Assembly: GCF_041435115.1 (NCBI RefSeq)
Contig: NZ_CP108046.1
Location: 1-64,000, forward strand
Length of the DNA: 64,000 nt
Direction: 5' to 3'
Origin: Streptomyces sp. NBC_00289
Lineage (GTDB): Bacteria; Actinomycetota; Actinomycetes; Streptomycetales; Streptomycetaceae
A model generated the notes under the pieces. The model was not told the DNA's origin. It did no database searches and saw only the letters and a program-made list of their open reading frames with translations. Of this stretch, positions 1 through 8,131 are shown piece after piece. A program made the translations under genes and the position numbers. Position 1 is the stretch's first letter; each line of letters starts with the position of its first letter.

Positions 1-30
1 CCCCGGCAGCCGAATACTCGCTTCGCTCGT

Positions 31-531
31 TTCGCGCGTCCCCGCGCGAATTACCCGCCTCCGGCGGTGGGTTATGGAATTGGCCTCCGGCCATTTCCAT
101 AACCCCGCAGCCTCCGGCACGAAAAGACGGGCGGAGAGGGTTTGTGCCTCCGGCACAAATTCGGGTGCTGATTTTGATTGTGGGGGTGGAGAGTTCGGGT
201 TTGAGTTGAGGATTGGGTTGAGGGTCCGTCATGCGCCCTTTCCCGGGGTGAGGTTCTGGGGGAATCTCCGATTCCCTTAAAACCGAGGGGACTTGAATTG
301 TATTCCGTGGGAAAAGTAAATCACGGAATACGAGGGAAGGGCAATAGGGGCCCCTCCGGGGCCCCATCGCCGGTTCAAGGGGTTGGGGGGTGGGGGGTTG
401 GGCTGCCTCCGGCAGAACGGCCGGACGTCCCCCGGGGGGGGGGGTGGCGGAGAGAGACGGACGGAGAGGGCAGGGCAGGGAGCTGGAGGACGGAGAGGGC
501 GGGAGCAGGAGCCCTCCGGGCCCCTGCTCCC
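31..531. repeat. Array of hairpins with a shared TCC triloop, possibly telomere-proximal
   Basis: The first 950 bases hold no convincing gene. They carry at least seven inverted repeats closing on TCC: about 52-74, 72-102 (13 of 14 pairs), 141-159, 260-276, 347-365, 403-415 and 501-531 (13 of 14 pairs). An eighth at 31-50 has a TCCC loop. On the complementary strand the loops read GGA, a GNA-type triloop closed by C-G. The complement also has GCGAAGC at 20-26, a loop sequence typical of Streptomyces telomere palindromes. At the left end of a linear molecule that strand would be the 3' overhang. What is seen is the hairpins; a telomere is an inference. A run of about ten G near 436 adds possible G-quadruplex character. 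Confidence 0.55.
300..331. repeat. Perfect 10-bp inverted repeat with a 12-nt spacer
   Basis: GTATTCCGTG (300-309) is matched exactly by CACGGAATAC (322-331) across an AT-richer spacer. Unlike the neighbouring hairpins it does not close on a TCC triloop, so it may be a protein-binding palindrome. No gene starts close downstream. Confidence 0.5.
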
Positions 532-784
532 CCTCCCCCACCCCCTCGCCCGTCCACCGGGCCCGCCAGCACGGCACGGCGCGGCGGCCCCCGGCCGACG
601 CGCAACCAACACCAGGCCGCCCCCAATCCCCGAAGCCCACCACCCCACCCAACCGCCGCACCCATTCCTCACTCATCCTTCAACCGGCGCGGGAAAAGTG
701 GCAGCAGAGGGGATGTCAGACCCCCGACCACGCGCGAAACCCTTGGTTGACCTGCGGATACGTCGCCCCTCCCCGAGGGGCTCG

Positions 785-850
785 CGCAAGAGATGTCGCA
801 AGAGAAGGCGCAGGAGTAGCCGCAAGAGATGTCGCAAGAGATGTCGCAAG
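785..850. repeat. Five and a half tandem 12-bp repeats (iteron-like)
   Basis: Consecutive units start at 785, 797, 809, 821 and 833, with a half unit at 845. Units 1, 4 and 5 are identical (CGCAAGAGATGT); units 2 and 3 differ at a few positions. The array ends about 40 bp before the promoter of the first gene. It could be an iteron-type origin or partition site, or an operator array. No replication initiator gene is visible nearby, so the role is open. Confidence 0.7.
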
Positions 851-864
851 GTTCGGCGTTTCGG

Positions 865-922
865 GTGCCTTCCAAGCCTGGAGAGTGTATTATTGATTTT
901 GAAGTCAGGCGGCAACCTGACT
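865..922 (+). promoter_or_regulatory. Promoter and CGGCAA-loop leader hairpin, module 1
   Basis: The -10 is TATTAT at 888-893 followed by TGATTTT; with a 17-bp spacer the -35 would be a weak GTGCCT at 865-870. The predicted start near 900 puts a 7-bp hairpin (903-922; core stem GTCAGG/CCTGAC, loop CGGCAA at 910-915) at the very 5' end of the mRNA. A CACCAAC motif and GAGGAG follow, then the TTG start at 953. Confidence 0.75.
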
Positions 923-952
923 CAGTCTCAATCACCAACACGAGGAGCCCCC

Positions 953-1522
953 TTGAACACGGAAGCGGAAACCGTTGACGCGGTAAGCCGACTCACGATC
1001 CACCTTGCTGGAGAGCACGAGACCGACGCGTCTATCGGTCTGACGCTCATTCCCCTTCTGAAGGTCCCCACGGCAATCATCGAATTCCGGCACCCTACCG
1101 GCGCGCGCGTTTGGTGGGAAGGCTGGTGTGAGGCCGCCGCAATGCTCGACAGGATCTTTCCCGAGCAGGTCGACGCGGGAGAATTGCGCGAACCCGAATT
1201 GACCATCAATTCGTTCGTGATCCTGGACGACGCGCCCCGTCGCGCCAAAATCCGGGCTCGCAGCGCGGCTGTAAGCCCCGACGGAATCGGCGCACTTTCC
1301 GTCACCGTCGGAGGTCTGACGATCGCGTGCGCGTCCCGCGCGGCTGTCGAGTGCCAGGTGCGCGGGTGGCGCGAGGCGTACGACATCTTCGCCAGCGACG
1401 GAGGGTTCGGACTGCCGTCCGCCGACGACGTGGCCGCGCGCGTACGGGCCGACCACGCCCGCCACGGGGCCAACGAGCTGTTGACGGCCGCCGAGGAGCA
1501 GCGGGCAGCCCGGACGCAGTGA
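953..1522 (+). CDS. Hypothetical protein, first leader-controlled gene
   Basis: I do not recognise this 189-residue protein. The frame stays open far upstream to 383, but the TTG at 953 is preferred because it follows a good ribosome-binding site (GAGGAG at 942-947) just after the promoter and leader hairpin; everything upstream would be translated hairpin and repeat DNA. The protein is acidic and soluble, with no signal peptide or membrane segment. A central part reads like a small beta-rich domain (around IIEFRHPTGARVWWEGW), and the C-terminus is helical and charged. A strong GC hairpin follows the stop, so it is probably transcribed alone. Confidence 0.7.
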   Translation: MNTEAETVDAVSRLTIHLAGEHETDASIGLTLIPLLKVPTAIIEFRHPTGARVWWEGWCEAAAMLDRIFPEQVDAGELREPELTINSFVILDDAPRRAKIRARSAAVSPDGIGALSVTVGGLTIACASRAAVECQVRGWREAYDIFASDGGFGLPSADDVAARVRADHARHGANELLTAAEEQRAARTQ

Positions 1523-1529
1523 CGCGCCC

Positions 1530-1560
1530 AGGGTGGGGCGGCCACCGGTCGCCCCACCCT
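1530..1560 (+). terminator. GC-rich hairpin after module 1
   Basis: An 11-bp perfect stem (AGGGTGGGGCG paired with its complement) with a 9-nt loop lies 8 bp after the stop codon. There is no U-tract, as is usual in Streptomyces. Confidence 0.6.
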
Positions 1561-1592
1561 CCCGGAGCCACAGCCACCAGAGAGGGGACAGC

Positions 1593-1877
1593 ATGACCGC
1601 CACAGGACCGATCAGCCGGGGGCAGCGGGTACGCATCGAACGCAACCCGACCCGGAGTCTGGCCGCCTACGCCCGCCCGAGGACCGCGAACCGGCCCGCC
1701 CCGTGGCCCGAGGTATGGGAAGGCACCGTGTTGCAAGTGACTTACGACGAAGGCGAGTTGACCGGCGTCGAGGTCTACGGCAAGCGCGAGAGCACTGGCG
1801 AGACCAAGCGCGTGACGTTCAGCCTCAGCCGCAACCCGTTCTTTCGTACGAGCGTGACGCCGGTGGAGTCGCCGTAA
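1593..1877 (+). CDS. Small hypothetical protein
   Basis: A 94-residue protein that I do not recognise. The ATG at 1593 follows AGAGGGGACAGC, a good ribosome-binding site; the open frame upstream overlaps the terminator hairpin and is ignored. The middle segment (EGTVLQVTYDEGELTGVEVYG) looks like a small beta-barrel of the kind seen in accessory DNA or RNA proteins. It has no leader hairpin of its own and could be read through from the gene before. A promoter for the next module starts 28 bp after its stop. Confidence 0.65.
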   Translation: MTATGPISRGQRVRIERNPTRSLAAYARPRTANRPAPWPEVWEGTVLQVTYDEGELTGVEVYGKRESTGETKRVTFSLSRNPFFRTSVTPVESP

Positions 1878-1904
1878 CTCACCAGGTCGGGGGGTGATTG
1901 AGGG

Positions 1905-1964
1905 TTGACGATCACCCCCCGCGAGGGTGTATTATTGATTCTGTGGGTGAGCGGCAACTCATCC
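1905..1964 (+). promoter_or_regulatory. Promoter and CGGCAA-loop leader hairpin, module 2
   Basis: TTGACG (1905-1910) and TATTAT (1930-1935) are 19 bp apart. The predicted start is about 1942, and the hairpin begins at 1945: a 7-bp stem with one G-U pair and loop CGGCAA at 1952-1957. A CCAACTC segment and AGGGGAACG lead to the ATG at 1998. Confidence 0.78.
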
Positions 1965-1997
1965 GCCGCCAACTCAACCACCCAAGGCAGGGGAACG

Positions 1998-2642
1998 ATG
2001 AGCGAGTACCAGGACCACGTACGGCAGAGCCTCGAAGGGCAGAACGTCGACCCGGGCGAGGATCTCGGCGTTGACGCGATGCGGTGGACGCCCGACCCCG
2101 TCAGCGAGGACGTGACGGACGAGGCGACGCAGACCGCCGCCGACACGGCACACGCGTTGCTCGACCGCGCCGCCGACGCGTACCTGTCCCTTCTGAACGC
2201 CGTTCTCGGCGACGGGACACACCACATGGTGGCCAGCGCCAGCACGCCGCACGGTGACCTCACCGAAGGCCAGGAACTCACCGTCATCGGTGACGCCCTG
2301 ATCATCAACGAGGCCGCATCCATGCGCGTCTGCGCCGTGATCGCGGCAGGCATGGTCGGGTGCGGAACCGGCGGACTGGTCGTGCGCACCTTCGGCCCCG
2401 ACGGGTCGGAGTTCGTACGCGGCTGGAAGGTCCGGAACTTCTGGCTTCGGCCGCTCACCGCGCACGAGATCCGGGAGGCGTACACCGTCATCCCGGAGAC
2501 CGGCGAGCCGGTGGCCCCGGAACCGGGCGTGGAGTACCGGCAGGCCGAGCGGGTGCCCCGTCCGGACCAGGCCCCGACGCACGGCGCGAGCGCCAGCCAC
2601 ACCGCGCCCCGGGACAACCGGCCCCCGAACCGCCGCAACTGA
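1998..2642 (+). CDS. Hypothetical protein under a leader hairpin
   Basis: This 214-residue soluble protein is not recognised. The ATG at 1998 is chosen because it follows a ribosome-binding site (GCAGGGGA) downstream of the hairpin; the longer frame from 1905 would translate the promoter and hairpin. The N-terminal half is acidic and helical, the middle resembles a compact alpha/beta domain (TEGQELTVIGDALIINEAAS), and the last 45 residues are polar and disordered. A 15-bp terminator stem begins 7 bp past the stop, so the gene forms its own unit. Confidence 0.72.
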   Translation: MSEYQDHVRQSLEGQNVDPGEDLGVDAMRWTPDPVSEDVTDEATQTAADTAHALLDRAADAYLSLLNAVLGDGTHHMVASASTPHGDLTEGQELTVIGDALIINEAASMRVCAVIAAGMVGCGTGGLVVRTFGPDGSEFVRGWKVRNFWLRPLTAHEIREAYTVIPETGEPVAPEPGVEYRQAERVPRPDQAPTHGASASHTAPRDNRPPNRRN

Positions 2643-2648
2643 GCACCA

Positions 2649-2684
2649 CCCGCCGGGGCCGGTCGCCCGACCGGCCCCGGCGGG
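2649..2684 (+). terminator. 15-bp GC hairpin after module 2
   Basis: A perfect 15-bp stem (2649-2663 with 2670-2684) and a 6-nt loop directly follow the stop codon. The next leader hairpin follows it without an obvious promoter. Confidence 0.65.
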
Positions 2685-2718
2685 AACGCCCCTGCCTCCC
2701 CCTGCCCTGCCTCCCGGT

Positions 2719-2734
2719 GTGAGCGGCAACTCAC
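2719..2734 (+). promoter_or_regulatory. CGGCAA-loop leader hairpin, module 3 (no clear promoter)
   Basis: GTGAG/CTCAC closes on loop CGGCAA (2724-2729), followed by CACCAACCCGACC and GGAG before the ATG at 2766. No TATTAT or TATAAT box is seen upstream, so this copy probably works on read-through RNA from module 2. Confidence 0.6.
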
Positions 2735-2765
2735 CCGGCACCAACCCGACCTGGAGTGACCCGAC

Positions 2766-5700
2766 ATGACCGCGACCACGCGCCCCGCCAGCAGCACGAG
2801 CGCCCCCGCCCAGGCGCCGGCCCCGACCCCTGCCGAAGTGCCGGCGCCCACCGCCCCGCCCGCCGACCAGCCCCACACGGCGGACGCCCGAGGGGTGGCC
2901 CTCCCCCGCAACCTGGCCCGCCTCACCGCCCAGGCCGAGGAGGCCGGATGGACGGCCACCGTCCAGACGCAGCCCGGACACTGCGCACTGCTGCTCACCG
3001 CCCGCCAGGAGGCCGGGGAAACCGTCCTGCGCTGCGTGTGGCGCCTCACCGCCCGGGGACACCGCTGGGACGGCGCCACCCTCACCCGCTACGGCCAGAC
3101 GGCCGCCCAGGGCATCGCATGGCGCGCCGTCGCGGACCTGGTGACCGCCGAGGCGCCCACCGCCCGCACACAGCCGACCGCGCCGGACCGGGCGGACGCT
3201 CCGGCGCCCGGTCCGGCCGAGACCGCGGCGGAGACCTCGGCCCCCCGAAAGCGTGCCCATAAGGCGCCGTCCGTGGCGGAAGTCGAGCGCGCGCGTAGGG
3301 CGGCGGAGGAGTGGCCGGAAGCGATGGAGGCGCGGTCGCTGGGCGACCGTTACGAGGGGGAGTTCCGGCGCTCCGACCTGCTGTCGGAACTGTCCGTGTG
3401 CGGTGAGCGGTTCCCGTTCCGCTTCCATTTCAAGTCGGGCGGCGGACACACCGTGACCCTTCCGACGGGGGACGTGCGCGGTACGTGGGGTGAGGTCACG
3501 GGGGCCGCTATCGCGTACGTGATCGCGGAGCGTCCGGCGGCGGTGCTGCGCGCGACGGCCGAGACGGCGCGCGTGTACGGCATCCATGCGAAGAGGGCGG
3601 CGCAGAAGGCGGAGGAGAACGCGCAGACGGCCGTGTCGGTCGGCATGGCGCGCGCTGCCCTCGACACGGTCCGTGCGTTCGCTCAGCGCATCGATTGGGA
3701 CGGGCTGACGGACGAGCAGTACGACAGCGCCCGGGGTGCGGTCCGTGAGGCCGAAGAGTGCGCAGAGGGGGCAGAGTCCGCGTACGGGCGGGGCGACGTC
3801 GAGACGGCCCGTTGGGAAGCGCGTGACGCTCTCGCCGTCGTGCGCTGGTTCGGGCTTGACATGCCGTCGGCTCAGGAGTGCGCGGAGCGTGCGCCGGAAC
3901 CGCGCGCGGTTGCTGGGCGGTTGCGGCCCCAGGCGTCAGCGTTCCTGCTGCGCATCACCCGCCCGGGGTGGGAGGGGCCGGCCGAGAAGACCGAGGTTCC
4001 GACCGGCGACGCTCCGGCCGGTAGCGGCGTGACACCGGACGTTCCGGCGGTGTTGCCCGACGTCGTGTCGGACCCCGGCGGGGTGGACGGGTGGGAGACC
4101 GACGGGGGCGCGGTTGAGGTGCTGCCGGTGATCTGCCACGGCAACGGGGGTGGGGTTTTCCCGGTAGCGTTCCGTGGCCCGTATGAGGGCACGGTGCGGG
4201 TGTCGCGGGCGTGGCTTACGGAGCTTGCGCGCCGTGCGCTGACCGTGGCGCTTGAGCGGCTGACGGTGGCGGAGGAGCACGCGGAGACGTGCGCGGCGTG
4301 GCGGCGGGATGCGTACGACCTTCACCAGGAAGTACGCCGGTCGGCAGGTGTGCTGGGGCCGGATGTGTGGGTTGCGGAGGAGACGGCGGGGGCGTGGTCC
4401 GCGCGTGCGCGTGAGGTGTCGTGGGCCGCAGACAAGCGGCGCCAGGGTGCGCGGGATGTGGTGCGGTGGCGTGAGCGTGAACTGTCCGCACTGGAGTCGG
4501 AAGCCAGGGAGGCCGGGGAGCGTGCGGCGTCCGGTCGCAAGTTCCTGGCCCGTGCGGCAGCCGGTGACATTCCGGCGGGTCGTGGGGCGTGGGCGTCGGC
4601 CGATGGCGGAGCGGCGGTGATGTTCGAGCTTCCGGCGTGCGCTGAGGTGTCGCCGGACATGGAACACGCACCGGGCATGGCGGAGCGTCGCGCGTTCGTG
4701 GATCTCCTCGCGGACGCCGTGTCGGCCCGTGACGAGGGGCGAGCGCTGATCGGGCGTGACCTCCCGTCGAAGAAGACACACGGGCGTACGAGCGGGATTG
4801 AGAAGGGGCAGGCGTCCGCATCGGTCAAGGCCCTGGTTCAGCCGTGGAACGCGCCGAAGATCCCGGCGGAGGGTAAGGCGCCGACGGCGGCTCAGTTGGA
4901 GGACTGGCAGAACGGGTACGCGGGTGCGCCGGTCGTGGCGGAGACGGAGGCGGCGCCGGGTGTGTGGCTGCCCATGGCTGCCGTGGCGTTCGCCGAGACG
5001 GCGACGGCGAACGGGTGGACCGTCGCAATGCAGCGCCAGGGCACCACGGTGACCGTGCGCGCCGGGGGGCGGGCCACGGGCAAGGTTCCGGGGGAAGTGC
5101 GCGCGGTGTGGTCGGCCGGTCTGTACGACGTGACCGCGTCGGGTGCATGGGTGGACGGGGTCCGGCTGGACACCGTGGCGACGCTCCACGCGGTGAACGC
5201 CACGGTTGCCCAGCAGTGCAAGGCGCCGGGTGTTCTGGCCGAGGACGCGCGGCCGGACGCGCACGCCGATGCGGTCGACCTGGACGGGTGGGATGGCGAG
5301 GGCGGAGCGCTCGCGCGGGACGGCGGAGAGCTCCCCCCGCCGGCAACCCGTGACGAGGTGTCCGCGCGGGCGGCTGACGTGGTGTCCGACCCGTCCGGGG
5401 CGGACGTGTGGGATGCAGAGGGCGGCACGGTGCCGGGCGTCGACACCCCGGCCCCCGTCGCCGCGGCTGCGGCGGTTATGCCGATCGACTGGGTGAAGCC
5501 TGCCGGGCGCGGTGACTGCGCGGCGGCAAACACGTGTGGCGGGTTCGGGGTGCTGCTGTGGGACGTGCCCGGCTGTGCTCCGCGCTGCGCCGAGTGCGCC
5601 GCACGGGTCATGGGGCACACTCCGGCGGCACTGCGCGCGCTCACCCTGCCCGGGGACGTCGCGGAGGCGGAGGAGGAGGCCGAAGCGGCGGACATCGTCA

Positions 5701-6800
5701 TCCGGCACACCCACGAAGACGGCACCACCGTTGAGGGCTCCGCCAAGGGCGACGGGGTGTGGGAAGCGTTGCGCCCGCTGGGCTGGACCTACCGCCGCAA
5801 CCCCGGGATCTTCATCCGCGGCAGCCGCTACAAGGGCGCCGACCGGTGGAAGATCAACCGGGCTGCGGAGGCGGTGCGCGCACTCGGCCTGTCGTGCGCT
5901 GTGGTGATCGAAGAGGGCATGTCGTTTGCGGAGCGGGAGGCCGCCCGCGTGGATGCGGCCGAGGAGCGGACGGAGCGGTTCGCGGACCGGTCCGGACGTG
6001 CGGCGGCATCGTCGCAGGCTGCGCGGGATGCCTCGGACCGGATCGGCGAACGGTTCTGGATGGGTCAGCCGATCTTGGTGGGCCACCATTCGGAGGGGCG
6101 CGCCCGCAGGGACCAGGAGCGCATGCACAACGCGATGCGCAAGAGCATCGCCGAGGGCGAGCGGGCCGGTTACTGGGCCAACCGCGCCCAGGCGGCGGAG
6201 GCTTACGAGCGGTACCGGAAGAACCCGGGGCGCACGCTGCGCCGTATCGAGAAGCTGGAGGCGGAGCGGCGCGGCGTGCTGCGGGAGCGCGACGGCGTTG
6301 ACGACAAGGGCCGCACGGCTGATGTGTGGCGACGCGAGCCGTCCGAGGCGCGCCGGGAGGAGCTGACGCGCCGTCTGGCCGAGTACGACGAAGAACTGAC
6401 GTACTGGGCGGAGACGATCAAGGAGGCGGAGCGGCGCGGCTTCAAGGTGTGGGGACGGGCCGACTTCGTGGCGAGCGATTTCGTGCAGTGGCGGGGGTCC
6501 TGGTACGAGGTGACCCGGGTCAACGCCAAGACGGTGACCGTGCCGCACATCCACGCCGCGTTTGACGGCGGCGCCGTCGGTGCCGTCGATGGATGCCGCG
6601 TGGTCACCCGCGCGGCAACGGCTGAGACCCGGCACAAGGGCAGCACGTACACGCTCCCCTACAACGAGGTGAGCGGGCGCATGTCGGCCGAGCAGATGCG
6701 GGCCGCCCTGGCAGGTGAGCCGATCCCAGCAGACCCGCGCGACATCACCCCGGAGCCCTCCCCGACACCGGGTTCATTGCCGCCATCGCCGCCGGCCTGA
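2766..6800 (+). CDS. 1344-residue polyvalent-type protein with DUF3560 region
   Basis: A very large multidomain protein. Residues about 1050-1160 match what is known of DUF3560, with the conserved GQPILVGHHSEGR stretch followed by a long charged helix. Just before it (about 985-1045) is a segment beginning HTHEDGTTVEGS that recurs in the gene at 7257-8074. Two copies of another small domain (around EEAGWTATVQ near residue 60 and TANGWTVAMQ near 750) recur in the gene at 8132. Linkers repeat a W-E/D-x-x-G-G motif three times. There is no signal peptide; several regions are coiled and alanine-rich. Modular polyvalent proteins of this sort are known on conjugative elements and phages and are thought to act during establishment in a new host; the exact role here is unknown. 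Confidence 0.75.
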   Translation: MTATTRPASSTSAPAQAPAPTPAEVPAPTAPPADQPHTADARGVALPRNLARLTAQAEEAGWTATVQTQPGHCALLLTARQEAGETVLRCVWRLTARGHRWDGATLTRYGQTAAQGIAWRAVADLVTAEAPTARTQPTAPDRADAPAPGPAETAAETSAPRKRAHKAPSVAEVERARRAAEEWPEAMEARSLGDRYEGEFRRSDLLSELSVCGERFPFRFHFKSGGGHTVTLPTGDVRGTWGEVTGAAIAYVIAERPAAVLRATAETARVYGIHAKRAAQKAEENAQTAVSVGMARAALDTVRAFAQRIDWDGLTDEQYDSARGAVREAEECAEGAESAYGRGDVETARWEARDALAVVRWFGLDMPSAQECAERAPEPRAVAGRLRPQASAFLLRITRPGWEGPAEKTEVPTGDAPAGSGVTPDVPAVLPDVVSDPGGVDGWETDGGAVEVLPVICHGNGGGVFPVAFRGPYEGTVRVSRAWLTELARRALTVALERLTVAEEHAETCAAWRRDAYDLHQEVRRSAGVLGPDVWVAEETAGAWSARAREVSWAADKRRQGARDVVRWRERELSALESEAREAGERAASGRKFLARAAAGDIPAGRGAWASADGGAAVMFELPACAEVSPDMEHAPGMAERRAFVDLLADAVSARDEGRALIGRDLPSKKTHGRTSGIEKGQASASVKALVQPWNAPKIPAEGKAPTAAQLEDWQNGYAGAPVVAETEAAPGVWLPMAAVAFAETATANGWTVAMQRQGTTVTVRAGGRATGKVPGEVRAVWSAGLYDVTASGAWVDGVRLDTVATLHAVNATVAQQCKAPGVLAEDARPDAHADAVDLDGWDGEGGALARDGGELPPPATRDEVSARAADVVSDPSGADVWDAEGGTVPGVDTPAPVAAAAAVMPIDWVKPAGRGDCAAANTCGGFGVLLWDVPGCAPRCAECAARVMGHTPAALRALTLPGDVAEAEEEAEAADIVIRHTHEDGTTVEGSAKGDGVWEALRPLGWTYRRNPGIFIRGSRYKGADRWKINRAAEAVRALGLSCAVVIEEGMSFAEREAARVDAAEERTERFADRSGRAAASSQAARDASDRIGERFWMGQPILVGHHSEGRARRDQERMHNAMRKSIAEGERAGYWANRAQAAEAYERYRKNPGRTLRRIEKLEAERRGVLRERDGVDDKGRTADVWRREPSEARREELTRRLAEYDEELTYWAETIKEAERRGFKVWGRADFVASDFVQWRGSWYEVTRVNAKTVTVPHIHAAFDGGAVGAVDGCRVVTRAATAETRHKGSTYTLPYNEVSGRMSAEQMRAALAGEPIPADPRDITPEPSPTPGSLPPSPPA

Positions 6801-6837
6801 CCGTCTCCACACCGACCCCCACCGCATGACCACCCAT

Positions 6838-6861
6838 GGCCGGGCGCCCACGGCGCCGGCC
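6838..6861 (+). terminator. Hairpin after the large polyvalent gene
   Basis: GGCCGGGCGCC pairs with GGCGCCGGCC with one bulged G and a 3-nt loop, 38 bp after the stop codon at 6800. Confidence 0.45.
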
Positions 6862-6893
6862 GCCTCCCAGGATTCCTCAGAGGAAGCACAGCT

Positions 6894-7151
6894 ATGCGAC
6901 TGAGCAAGCGCCGAGCGACCACCCTGAACCGAAGCGCGCGGTTTCTGCACCAGCACCGGAGGCAGCGGGGCACGTTGCCGTGCCTGGAGACCGGCGGGAC
7001 CCAGGTCTACGCCTACTGGAGCTGCGGTGAAGGCCTGGTGGTGTCCGTCCATCTGGACACCGGCGAGGTACCCGGCGACCTGATCAGCCCGGATGGAACG
7101 ATCCCGATCCGGATCACGGTCAACGGCGAATGTGTGTTCAGTGCCGACTGA
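6894..7151 (+). CDS. Small hypothetical protein
   Basis: An 85-residue protein that I do not recognise. The ATG at 6894 has AGAGGAAG about 8 bp upstream. The N-terminus is very basic (MRLSKRRATTLNRSARFLHQ) and the rest reads as short beta strands, which suits a small nucleic-acid-binding protein, but nothing shows this directly. It has no leader hairpin and lies between a hairpin terminator and the next promoter. Confidence 0.6.
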   Translation: MRLSKRRATTLNRSARFLHQHRRQRGTLPCLETGGTQVYAYWSCGEGLVVSVHLDTGEVPGDLISPDGTIPIRITVNGECVFSAD

Positions 7152-7164
7152 TACGGCGGAAGCG

Positions 7165-7219
7165 TTGAACCTCCCCCCGTAAGCGCGTATTATTGATTTC
7201 AGGTATGAGCGGCAACTCA
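7165..7219 (+). promoter_or_regulatory. Promoter and CGGCAA-loop leader hairpin, module 4
   Basis: TTGAAC (7165-7170), a 17-bp spacer, TATTAT (7188-7193) and TGATTT. The predicted start is near 7200. The hairpin TGAG/CTCA (7206-7219) closes on CGGCAA; CACCAACCCAACTC and AGAGGGACAG then lead to the ATG at 7257. Confidence 0.78.
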
Positions 7220-7256
7220 CCCACCACCAACCCAACTCGCAGCAGAGGGACAGGGC

Positions 7257-8074
7257 ATGGACTACATCGACACCAAGGACGTGGCCGCCGAACTCCGGAA
7301 CCGCCTGAAGAGCGCGTTCCCCAGCGTGAAGTTCAGTGTGCGCAAGGGCACCGGTACCGCCGCCGCGTGGATCTCCGTCTACTGGACCGACGGCCCCTGC
7401 ACGGCCGATGTCGAAGAGCACACCGCCCCATGCAGGGCGCGCAGTTCAACGGCATGGAGGACCGCTACGAGTCCACCGACAACACGGTCACCGTCACCGT
7501 CAAGGGTCGGAAGGTCACCGGCAAGCCGCTGGTCGACGGCATCAACACCCACCGGGACGTCTCCGATGACGCACTGAAGGCCGCCGCCGCCCTGTGGTCC
7601 GAGGCCCACGACGGCACCGAGCCGCCCACGAGCGGCATGCTCGACGCCTGCGTCATCGACGGCCACGTCATCAAGGAGAACTGGGCCCCGCAGCAGATGT
7701 GGCAGATCGCCAGTGACGTCGTCCTGCCCCAGCGCTGGGCCGCCGCCAAGGAGCAGGCCGCCGCCCAGGCCCCCCGTCCGGCGCACGCCCAGGAGGAGGG
7801 CGAGGAGGAGGGCGAGGACGGCACGGAGGGACTCACCCTCGAGCACACGAGCGAGGACGGGACGACAGTCACCGGTACCCGTCTGGGCGACGGCGCCGCC
7901 GAGGTCCTCAAGCGCCACGGCTTCAAGTGGCACCGCAAGAACCAGTACTGGTACGCCCCCGGCAGCCGCGACCAGCAGGCCGACACCGAGTTCATGGACG
8001 TGGTCGCCGCCGACCTGTGCGCCGAGAACCTGACCGTCACCACGGCGCAGCCCGAGCCGACCCCCACCGCCTGA
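7257..8074 (+). CDS. LPD29-like polyvalent module protein, one frameshift
   Basis: Two frames read as one protein of about 272 residues. The first part (MDYIDTKDVAAELRNRLKSA) looks like the LPD29 large-polyvalent-protein domain. The frame breaks near 7427 at GCCCCATG; one more C would join it to the downstream frame starting MQGAQFNG, so this is either a sequencing error or a recent mutation. After a glutamate-rich linker comes a segment (EHTSEDGTTVTGTRLGDG) paralogous to part of the 1344-residue protein at 2766. It has its own promoter and leader hairpin and is followed by an 11-bp terminator stem. Role probably in the same establishment functions as its large paralogue; this is inference. 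Confidence 0.65.
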
Positions 8075-8088
8075 ACCGACACCCGACC

Positions 8089-8113
8089 GGCCGGGCGCCC
8101 CAGGCGCCCGGCC
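8089..8113 (+). terminator. 11-bp GC hairpin
   Basis: GGCCGGGCGCC and its exact complement are separated by CCA, 15 bp after the stop codon at 8074. Confidence 0.6.
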
Positions 8114-8131
8114 CACCGAGCGGAGCCCCCC

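Noticed and set aside
785..850. Possible CRISPR array
   Set aside because: Units are 12 bp and directly tandem with no spacers; no cas genes are present.
383..952. Open frame extending the first gene about 570 bp upstream
   Set aside because: It would translate the hairpin array, the 12-bp repeats, the promoter and the leader; the repeats keep all frames open because 12 is a multiple of 3. The TTG at 953 has the ribosome-binding site.
3936..6635. 899-residue minus-strand open frame
   Set aside because: It is a shadow of the 1344-residue protein; arginine- and histidine-rich with no domain pattern.
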